Source: an uncultured Asticcacaulis sp.
GTDB taxonomy: Bacteria; Pseudomonadota; Alphaproteobacteria; Caulobacterales; Caulobacteraceae
Assembly (NCBI GenBank): GCA_946482045.1
Contig: CAMLPZ010000196.1
Location: 1-7,964 of the forward strand
DNA length: 7,964 bases
Direction of reading: 5' to 3'
The position numbers and the translations under genes are program-made. The notes beneath the pieces were generated by a model that had not been told where the DNA came from, searched no databases, and saw only the letters and a program-made list of their open reading frames with translations. Shown here piece by piece: positions 1-5,099 of the stretch. The stretch's first letter is position 1. Each line of letters opens with the position of its first letter.

Positions 1-808
1 GCAGGGAAAGCGAGTCGCGCACCGAGCCTTCGGCGGCGCGGGCGATCAGGGCCAGAGCATCGGGCTCGATCTTCACGCCTTCCAGTGCGCAGATTTTTTC
101 CAGGTGCGGGATCAGCGTGTCCGGCTCGACGCGGCGCAGGTCGAAACGCTGGCAGCGCGACAGGATAGTCACCGGCACCTTGCGGATTTCGGTCGTCGCG
201 AAGATGAACTTGGCGTGGGGCGGCGGCTCTTCCAGCGTCTTCAGCAGCGCGTTGAAGGCGCCGGTCGACAGCATGTGAACTTCGTCAATGACATAGACTT
301 TGTAGCGCGCCTCAACCGGGGCATAGCGCACCGATTCCAGCAGTTCGCGCATGGCATCGACGCCGGTGCGCGAGGCGGCATCGAGTTCCAGCACGTCGAT
401 GTGGCGGCCGTCGATGATCGCCTGGTCATGGCGGCCCATGACCTTGAGCTCGACGCTGGGCTGGTGGACGGTGTCGGTGTCGTAGTTAAGCGCACGCGCC
501 AGCAGGCGTGCGGTCGTCGTCTTGCCGACGCCACGCACGCCGGTCAGCATGAAGGCGTGGGCGATACGGTTGGACGCGAAGGCGTTGGTCAGCGTCCTGA
601 CCATGGCCTCCTGGCCGATCAGGTCCTCGAAGGTGCGCGGCCGGTACTTGCGCGCCAGGACGGTGTAGGATTCCGACTTGGCCGTCGTCTGCGCCGGCGC
701 GTTCGGCACCGGGGTTGAGTCGCCGAAGATATCCACTGTTAGATCGTCGCGCGCTTCTTCGATGGCGGCGTCGGCAAAAGGATCATCGAGGTCGGGGCTA
801 TCGGTCAT
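1..808 (-). CDS. dnaX: DNA polymerase III subunit gamma/tau, N-terminal part (cut at window edge)
   Basis: This is the clamp-loader ATPase subunit of the replicative DNA polymerase. The first ~269 residues are present; the rest lies beyond base 1. Seen: an acidic N-terminal extension of ~46 residues, then YTVLARKYRPRTFEDLIGQ from residue 48, Walker A GVRGVGKT at 90-97, Walker B DEVHML from 175, FATTE sensor and SRC arginine-finger motif at 217-219, then the start of the lid domain (AEGSVRDSLSL). The start is ATG 808: an in-frame TGA lies 21 nt upstream (832-830) and no other start codon lies between. There is no Shine-Dalgarno sequence; TATATA (821-816) ends 7 nt before the ATG, so a leaderless mRNA is possible. 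The stretch between Walker A and Walker B, which in E. coli holds a four-cysteine zinc site, has no cysteine at all. The gamma/tau switch region cannot be judged because it lies outside the window. Confidence 0.97.
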   Translation of the reverse strand, partial: MTDSPDLDDPFADAAIEEARDDLTVDIFGDSTPVPNAPAQTTAKSESYTVLARKYRPRTFEDLIGQEAMVRTLTNAFASNRIAHAFMLTGVRGVGKTTTARLLARALNYDTDTVHQPSVELKVMGRHDQAIIDGRHIDVLELDAASRTGVDAMRELLESVRYAPVEARYKVYVIDEVHMLSTGAFNALLKTLEEPPPHAKFIFATTEIRKVPVTILSRCQRFDLRRVEPDTLIPHLEKICALEGVKIEPDALALIARAAEGSVRDSLSL

Positions 809-924
809 GGGTCGATATATAGGGACTTTTCAAACCTGCGTCTTCGGTAAATCACGATTCGTCAACAGGGCGGGATTGCACGAATGTGTTCCCACCTCAG
901 GGCGATTATGGCTATGATATAGGT
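809..924. promoter_or_regulatory. divergent dnaX / phosphatase promoter region (candidate)
   Basis: This 116-bp gap lies between two divergently transcribed genes. A -10-like hexamer precedes each start: TATATA at 821-816 (minus strand) ends 7 nt before the dnaX ATG, and TATGAT at 913-918 (plus strand) ends 6 nt before the phosphatase ATG. Neither gene has a recognisable Shine-Dalgarno sequence, which fits leaderless transcripts. No convincing -35 box sits at 16-18 nt from either hexamer, so this is a weak call. A TTGACG at 865-860 (minus strand) is too far from the dnaX hexamer to pair with it. Confidence 0.3.
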
Positions 925-1650
925 ATGCCTTCCCACATCACGCAACTGACCTATGCCGTCGGCGACATCCACGGTTACGACGACCATTTCGAGCGCTTGA
1001 TCGACCGTATTCGTATCGACGCGGAACTGGCAGGTGAGAAACCGCGCATCATACTTCTTGGCGACTATGTCGATCGCGGCCCCGCGTCGAGGCAGGTTCT
1101 GGACCGCATACTGCGCCTTGAAGCCGCGTCCTGGTGCGACCTGGTGGTGCTGAAGGGCAATCACGAAGACACCTTGCTGAGGTTTCTCGACGAGCCCGAA
1201 TTCGGCGACACCTGGCGCGATTGGGGCGGTGCCGCGACGCTTGCGAGCTATGGCGTCGCCATGCCGTTGCTCACCAGCGATCCGCAGATGTGGCGCGATG
1301 TCAGTGCCGCCTTCTCACGCGCCATCGATCCTGCGCATCGCGCCATGCTGAAGCGGCTACCGGCGATCTATCAGGTCGACGACTATCTCTTTGTTCACGC
1401 CGGCGTCGACCCTGACAGGCTGTTGACGGCACAGGGACCGGAAACGTGGATGTATATTCGCGGCCGCTTTCTACGTTCCGATAAGGCCTGCGACTATGTG
1501 GTGGTGCATGGCCATACGCCGGAAGATGAACCGTCCAACCTGCCGTGGCGTATCGGCGTCGACACAGGCATCTATTTCAATGGCGTATTAACGGCCGTGC
1601 GTCTCAAGGAAGAGACACGCCGCTTCCTCAAAATCGAGGGCGATATATAG
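925..1650 (+). CDS. PPP-family metallophosphatase (serine/threonine protein phosphatase or ApaH-like)
   Basis: This is a 241-residue dinuclear-metal phosphoesterase, probably cytoplasmic since no signal peptide or membrane segment is visible. The full PPP signature is present: GDIHG at 13-17, GDYVDRG at 46-52, GNHE at 78-81, HAG at 158-160 and GHTP at 196-199, followed by VDTG at 212-215. These are the metal and phosphate ligands of the family. The length fits the small bacterial PPP proteins, which include protein phosphatases of the PrpA type and diadenosine tetraphosphatase (ApaH) relatives; sequence alone does not decide the substrate. I chose ATG 925, which places GDIHG near the N-terminus as is usual. 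A GTG at 886 would add 13 residues that look like non-coding sequence and has no ribosome-binding site. The gene is divergent from dnaX and ends 14 nt short of the convergent SRP RNA gene. Confidence 0.9.
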   Translation: MPSHITQLTYAVGDIHGYDDHFERLIDRIRIDAELAGEKPRIILLGDYVDRGPASRQVLDRILRLEAASWCDLVVLKGNHEDTLLRFLDEPEFGDTWRDWGGAATLASYGVAMPLLTSDPQMWRDVSAAFSRAIDPAHRAMLKRLPAIYQVDDYLFVHAGVDPDRLLTAQGPETWMYIRGRFLRSDKACDYVVVHGHTPEDEPSNLPWRIGVDTGIYFNGVLTAVRLKEETRRFLKIEGDI

Positions 1651-1664
1651 AATTTCAGGGAAAA

Positions 1665-1757
1665 GGTGAGACGGCACGACCCGAAGGTGAATTCGTTGTG
1701 GCTGCTGCCTTCCGGCCCTGACCAGGTTGGCGAGGCCTTCGCCCGCACCGTCTCACG
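1665..1757 (-). ncRNA. ffs: 4.5S signal recognition particle RNA (bacterial small SRP RNA)
   Basis: The minus strand carries the conserved SRP RNA core: CUGGUCAGG, then GCCGGAAGGCAGCAGCC with the GGAA tetraloop at 1713-1710. This is the helix 8 element that binds Ffh, which with FtsY targets nascent membrane and secreted proteins to the membrane. The ends close in a long stem: GTGAGACGG pairs perfectly with CCGTCTCAC (1756-1748 with 1674-1666). The size, ~93 nt, fits the short bacterial form without an Alu domain. Just after the 3' arm the transcript reads CUUUUCCC, so the terminal stem plus the U tract may double as terminator. Upstream, TTGCGC (1789-1784) and CATATA (1766-1761) are 17 nt apart but match promoter consensus poorly. 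The exact ends are inferred from the stem. In alphaproteobacteria ffs commonly lies beside dnaX; here it is on the same strand, separated only by the phosphatase gene. Confidence 0.95.
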
Positions 1758-1814
1758 ACCTATATGCGTATTTTGTTAGCCTTGCGCAAGAGCCATTTTT
1801 TAAATGCCACCGGT

Positions 1815-1825
1815 GTCAAATTGAC
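1815..1825. promoter_or_regulatory. GTCAAATTGAC palindrome upstream of pectate lyase and ffs
   Basis: This perfect 11-bp palindrome (two 5-bp arms around one A) lies in the 120-bp gap between the ffs 5' end and the pectate lyase start. It creates back-to-back -35-like boxes: TTGACA on the minus strand (1819-1814, facing ffs) and TTGACT on the plus strand (1821-1826, facing the lyase). It could be an operator or a shared promoter element. I found no good -10 box at the usual distance on either strand, so the role is a guess. The rest of 1758-1877 is AT-richer than the genes and holds nothing else I can name. Confidence 0.2.
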
Positions 1826-1877
1826 TTGTTCTTAGCGAACCTGCGTGGCAGGGTCCCGGCAAACAGGGAAGACAGTC

Positions 1878-3173
1878 ATGATTTCGCCGAAGCTCGTCGC
1901 CACTTTTGTCCTCTCCGCCGCGTTTCTCACCGCGCCCGCCTTTGCCGAAGTCATCGGCCATAATGTCCCGGCCCTGCCGTTGACCACCGAACGCGTCGCT
2001 ATCCTGCCCGAGGCGGATCGCTCCGCGTGGATGACCTATATCCAGACGTCAAAAACGTTGCAGGCGGCGGACAAGGCAGCACTCAAGGCCGAACGCGAAG
2101 GACTGGCAACCATCCCCAAGCCTTCCCCACACGGTGAGAGCGCCAGGACCATGCCGCTGAAGAACCCGGAGAACTGGTATGCGTCGCCGCAAGCACGCCG
2201 AGTGGCGGATACCATTGTCAGTTTCCAGACGCCGGCCGGCGGCTGGGGCAAGAACATGCTGCGCGATGTCGCCCCCCGTCTGCGCGGCCAATCCTATACG
2301 GGCGACAATGTCTCGGCGCACTTGAAGCCAGGCGACAATGATGCACCGGCCGAAGGCGGCTGGAACTATGTCGGCACCTTTGACAACGGTGCGACGACAA
2401 CTGAATTGAAATTCCTGGCGCGCGTCGCCGAAGCCGTTCCGGGCGCGGAAGGCGATGTCTACCGCAATTCCGTTGTGCGTGGGCTGGAATACATGCTGAC
2501 AGCGCAGTTCCCGAATGGCGGCTGGCCCCAGGTCTTCCCGCTGCAGGGCGGCTACCACGACGCCGTCACCTATAACGACGACGCGCTGGGCGATGTGACC
2601 GAGGTGCTGACTTTCGCCGCTGAAGGCCGCAACGGCTTCGGCTTTGTGCCGCAAGCCTTGCGTGATCGTGCCCGCACGGCGGTCGATCGCGCGGTGGAGT
2701 GCATCCTCGTCACCCAGGTCCGCATTAACGGCAAACTAACCGTCTGGGGCCAGCAGCATGACGCCCTGACGCTGGAACCGACTTCCGCGCGGAACTTCGA
2801 GCCACCGTCGCTGTCAAGTTCGGAAAGTGCCGGGCTTCTGGTCCACCTGATGCAGATCAGGGACCCGTCGCCGCGCATCGTCGCTTCAGTGCATAGCGGC
2901 GTCGCCTGGCTCAAGGCCGCCGCCTTGCACGACGTCGCGTGGATCAAAACCTCCGATGACCGTGTGCTCCAGGGCCAGCCCGGCGCACCGCTTTTGTGGT
3001 CGCGCTACTACGATCTCAAGACGGGAAAGCCGATCTTCGGCGATCGCGACAAGACGATCCGTGACACAGTCGCCGAGATCAGTCAGGAACGCCGCCTCGG
3101 CTATTCGTGGTACAATACGACGCCGCAAAAGGCGCTGGACGCCTATGCCAAATGGAGCCAGACTCATCCCTAA
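1878..3173 (+). CDS. pelA: secreted pectate lyase, PL10 (PelA/Pel-15E) family
   Basis: This is a 431-residue precursor of an exported enzyme that cleaves polygalacturonate by beta-elimination, normally with Ca2+. A signal peptide is clear: Lys5, a hydrophobic core at 6-19, and the cleavage motif AFA-E after residue 23. PL10 hallmarks follow in order: NWYASPQA with VSFQTPAGGWGKN (99-126), TFDNGATTTEL (167-177), FPNGGWPQVFP (211-221), TYNDDAL (231-237), WGQQHDALTLEPTSARNFEP (290-309) with PSLSSSES, YYDLKTGKPIFGDRD (377-391) and GYSWY (408-412). The aspartates of these blocks are the likely Ca2+ and substrate ligands, and an arginine of the family acts as catalytic base; I cannot assign it with certainty here. 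I chose ATG 1878 because AGGGAAG lies just upstream and the signal peptide begins there; ATG 1845 would put 11 polar residues ahead of it. No carbohydrate-binding module is present. A strong GC-rich hairpin of repeat copy 1 starts 3 nt after the stop and may help end transcription, though no U tract follows. Confidence 0.93.
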   Translation: MISPKLVATFVLSAAFLTAPAFAEVIGHNVPALPLTTERVAILPEADRSAWMTYIQTSKTLQAADKAALKAEREGLATIPKPSPHGESARTMPLKNPENWYASPQARRVADTIVSFQTPAGGWGKNMLRDVAPRLRGQSYTGDNVSAHLKPGDNDAPAEGGWNYVGTFDNGATTTELKFLARVAEAVPGAEGDVYRNSVVRGLEYMLTAQFPNGGWPQVFPLQGGYHDAVTYNDDALGDVTEVLTFAAEGRNGFGFVPQALRDRARTAVDRAVECILVTQVRINGKLTVWGQQHDALTLEPTSARNFEPPSLSSSESAGLLVHLMQIRDPSPRIVASVHSGVAWLKAAALHDVAWIKTSDDRVLQGQPGAPLLWSRYYDLKTGKPIFGDRDKTIRDTVAEISQERRLGYSWYNTTPQKALDAYAKWSQTHP

Positions 3174-3176
3174 ACC

Positions 3177-3323
3177 CCCTCTCCCTGCTTGCGGGGAGAG
3201 GGCTGGGGTGAGGGGCTTACCACCAGCACCGCGCGACTGGACAGTTGGCTTTGCCCCTCATCCGGTCCAGCACGCTGGACCACCTTCTCCCCGGCCTCGC
3301 CGGCAGGCAAAACAGGGAGAAGG
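3177..3323 (+). repeat. multi-hairpin intergenic repeat, copy 1
   Basis: This 147-bp element fills the gap between the pectate lyase and GH13 genes. It has four paired parts. First, a hairpin, CCCTCTCCC (3177-3185) with GGGAGAGGG (3194-3202). Second, GGGTGAGGGGC (3206-3216) can pair with GCCCCTCATCC (3253-3263) across a variable spacer, with one G-U. Third, a perfect palindrome, GGTCCAGC (3264-3271) and GCTGGACC (3274-3281). Fourth, a hairpin with arms CCTTCTCCC (3283-3291) and GGGAGAAGG (3315-3323). The first 40 bp match copy 2 with a single difference (T3186 versus C4968). The right half resembles the RIME-type mosaic repeats known from rhizobial genomes, by recollection of their motifs only. 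The reading frame of the GH13 gene stays open through the element, which is probably chance. Confidence 0.9.
3283..3323 (+). promoter_or_regulatory. repeat-derived hairpin holding the GH13 Shine-Dalgarno sequence
   Basis: The arms CCTTCTCCC and GGGAGAAGG form a perfect 9-bp stem around a 23-nt apical region rich in G and C. The 3' arm contains GGAG at 3316-3319, exactly 7 nt before the GTG start at 3327. The ribosome-binding site of the GH13 gene is therefore part of the repeat and is paired when the hairpin forms. Masking of translation is an inference. Confidence 0.55.
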
Positions 3324-3326
3324 AAA

Positions 3327-4955
3327 GTGGACACACTCAACGGCTATAGCCGGCGCTGGTGGAAGGAAGCGGTCGTCTATCAGATCTATCCGCGCTCCTT
3401 CCGCGACAGCAATGGCGACGGTATCGGCGACCTGCGCGGCATTCTCGAGAAATTGCCGCATATCAAGGGCCTGGGCATCGACGTCATCTGGCTGAGCCCG
3501 CACTTCGATTCGCCCAATGCCGACAATGGCTACGACATCCGTGATTATCGCGCCGTGATGGCCGAGTTCGGCACCATGGCCGATTTCGACGCTCTGCTTT
3601 CCGCCATCCACGACGCCGGCATGAAGCTGATCATCGACCTGGTCGTCAACCACTCCAGCGACGAGCACGCCTGGTTCGCCGAAAGCCGCAAAGGCCCCGA
3701 CAATCCCTACCGCGACTACTACATCTGGCGCCCGGGGCGGGGCGATCAGCCGCCCAACAACTGGAACTCGATCTTCTTAGGGCCGGCGTGGACAAAAGAT
3801 GGTGACGACTGGTACCTGCACCTCTTCGCCAGCAAACAGCCGGATCTCAACTGGGAAAATCCGGCGGTCCGCCGCGAAGTCCACGATCTGATGCGCTTCT
3901 GGCTCGACAAGGGCGTCGACGGCTTTCGCATGGACGTCATTCCGTTCATTTCCAAAGATCAGGAACTTAAGGACCTGCTTGAAGATCAAAGAGCAAAGCC
4001 GCAATTCGCCTACACAACCGGCCCGAAGCTTCACGAATATCTGCAGGAAATGCGGCGTGAGGCCCTTAGCCCTTACGACACCATGACGGTCGGCGAGGCC
4101 TTTGGCGTTACGCTCGATCAGACGCCCCTGCTGATCGATGAGCGGCGCGGCGAACTCGATATGATCTTCCAGTTCGACACGGTCGAGGTCGACCGCGGCG
4201 CCGATGGGCGGTGGAAGCCGTGGCCCCTGCCCGACCTGAAACGCATCTTCACCCGCCATGAAGCCGCGCTCGATAAGCATTGCTGGCCGACCGTCTTCTT
4301 TTCCAACCACGACAATCCGCGCGTCGTGTCGCGCTATGGCGACGACAGCCCGCAATGGCGGATCAAGTCGGCCCAGGTGATGGCGACGTTACTCCTGACC
4401 ATGAAGGGTACCCCTTTCATGTACCAGGGCGACGAGATCGGCATGACCAACTTTCCGTTCACGGCGCCAGAACAGTTTGATGATTTGTGGACCAAGGCCG
4501 CCTGGCGCGAAGAGGTCGAAAGCGGCCGCACGACGCCCGAGGCCTTTCTGTTCAACCAGAACAAGGTCAGCCGCGACCACGCCCGCACGCCGATGCAGTG
4601 GTCGGATGCGCCGCACGGCGGCTTTACATCGGGTATGCCATGGCTGGCGGTCAATCCGAACTACAGCCAGGTCAATGCTGAAACCTCGCGTGACCTCTAT
4701 GACGCTTTCGCCCGGCTGATCGCTTTGCGTCATGCCGAACTGGCCCTGGTCTATGGCGACTTCCTCGACCGGATGCCGGACCATCCGCATCTGTTCGTTT
4801 ATGAGCGGACGATCGACGGCATGGGCTTTGTCGTGGCGCTGAACTTCTCAGCCGACGATCAGGCATGCGACCCACCGGGAGAGGTCGTCTTCAGCAATTA
4901 CGATGACGCGCCCCCTGCCCTGCGCGGCTGGGAAGCGCGGGTGTGCCGCCTTTAA
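3327..4955 (+). CDS. GH13 alpha-glucosidase, oligo-1,6-glucosidase (isomaltase) type
   Basis: This 542-residue glycoside hydrolase releases glucose from the non-reducing end of short alpha-glucosides; no signal peptide is visible, so it is probably cytoplasmic. Motifs in order: WWKEAVVYQIYPRSF (11-25), a Ca2+-loop-like DSNGDGIGD (27-35), DNGYDI (66-71), region I DLVVNH (104-109), region V QPDLN (171-175), region II GFRMDV with nucleophile Asp203, region III GEAF with acid/base Glu257, region IV SNHDNP with Asp329, and GTPFMYQGDEIGMTN (361-375). QPDLN places it in the oligo-1,6-glucosidase/alpha-glucosidase subfamily (GH13_31-like). Val204, right after the nucleophile, is the residue found in alpha-1,6-specific enzymes, where maltases have Thr or Ala. 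The start is GTG 3327, with GGAG 7 nt upstream; the open frame continues back to TTG 3189, but those 46 codons are repeat sequence. Trehalose-6-phosphate hydrolase or a broad alpha-glucosidase are alternatives. Repeat copies flank the gene on both sides. Confidence 0.93.
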   Translation: MDTLNGYSRRWWKEAVVYQIYPRSFRDSNGDGIGDLRGILEKLPHIKGLGIDVIWLSPHFDSPNADNGYDIRDYRAVMAEFGTMADFDALLSAIHDAGMKLIIDLVVNHSSDEHAWFAESRKGPDNPYRDYYIWRPGRGDQPPNNWNSIFLGPAWTKDGDDWYLHLFASKQPDLNWENPAVRREVHDLMRFWLDKGVDGFRMDVIPFISKDQELKDLLEDQRAKPQFAYTTGPKLHEYLQEMRREALSPYDTMTVGEAFGVTLDQTPLLIDERRGELDMIFQFDTVEVDRGADGRWKPWPLPDLKRIFTRHEAALDKHCWPTVFFSNHDNPRVVSRYGDDSPQWRIKSAQVMATLLLTMKGTPFMYQGDEIGMTNFPFTAPEQFDDLWTKAAWREEVESGRTTPEAFLFNQNKVSRDHARTPMQWSDAPHGGFTSGMPWLAVNPNYSQVNAETSRDLYDAFARLIALRHAELALVYGDFLDRMPDHPHLFVYERTIDGMGFVVALNFSADDQACDPPGEVVFSNYDDAPPALRGWEARVCRL

Positions 4956-4958
4956 GCT

Positions 4959-5096
4959 CCCTCTCCCCGCTTGCGGGGAGAGGGCTGGGGTGAGGGGCAG
5001 CGGACAGTAATGCACGCGCGACCTCTATTGTTGCCTCATCCGGTCCTGCGGACCACCTTCTCCCCGTAATGCCTGCCGGCGAGGCCCGGGAGAAGG
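4959..5096 (+). repeat. multi-hairpin intergenic repeat, copy 2
   Basis: This 138-bp element begins 3 nt after the GH13 stop and runs to 3 nt before the next start codon, in the same overall orientation as copy 1. The first hairpin is here a perfect palindrome with 12-bp arms around TT (4959-4984). GGGTGAGG (4988-4995) can pair with CCTCATCC (5034-5041), with one G-U. The third hairpin is shorter than in copy 1: GGTCC (5042-5046), TGC, GGACC (5050-5054). The last hairpin has arms CCTTCTCCC (5056-5064) and GGGAGAAGG (5088-5096). The spacer between the halves is only loosely similar to that of copy 1, sharing a GCGCGAC. Pairing is kept where the sequence differs, which suggests that the folded form matters. 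The first hairpin may also end GH13 transcription, though no U tract follows. Confidence 0.9.
5056..5096 (+). promoter_or_regulatory. repeat-derived hairpin holding the rsmC Shine-Dalgarno sequence
   Basis: This is the 41-bp counterpart of 3283-3323. GGAG at 5089-5092 lies 7 nt before ATG 5100, the same spacing as in copy 1, and is paired in the 9-bp stem. The apical sequence GCCTGCCGGCGAGGCC (5071-5086) is the exact reverse complement of 3293-3308 in copy 1, so the hairpin is inverted relative to its flanks. Confidence 0.5.
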
Positions 5097-5099
5097 TCT

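Noticed and set aside
104..718. Long plus-strand open frame opposite dnaX
   Set aside because: It is a shadow of a high-GC coding region; the minus strand carries all clamp-loader motifs.
886..924. GTG 886 as start of the phosphatase
   Set aside because: It has no ribosome-binding site, and the 13 added residues match nothing in the family; ATG 925 puts GDIHG at the normal distance from the N-terminus.
1828..1840. GTTC-N5-GAAC as a LexA box
   Set aside because: The alphaproteobacterial LexA site is a direct repeat GTTC-N7-GTTC; here the arms are inverted and the spacing is wrong.
1845..1877. ATG 1845 as start of the pectate lyase
   Set aside because: It would put 11 polar residues before the signal peptide; ATG 1878 has AGGGAAG upstream and a standard signal sequence.
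1727..1963. Small plus-strand reading frame over the ffs 5' end and the pelA leader
   Set aside because: It overlaps the SRP RNA and the signal peptide in another frame and has no recognisable domain.
3189..3326. N-terminal extension of the GH13 protein from TTG 3189
   Set aside because: The 46 codons lie wholly within repeat copy 1, and GTG 3327 has a well-spaced GGAG and begins the conserved domain at the usual place.
3177..5096. CRISPR or insertion sequence
   Set aside because: There are only two copies 1.8 kb apart, with no regular spacers, transposase or target-site duplication, and the hairpin structure fits an intergenic mosaic repeat.
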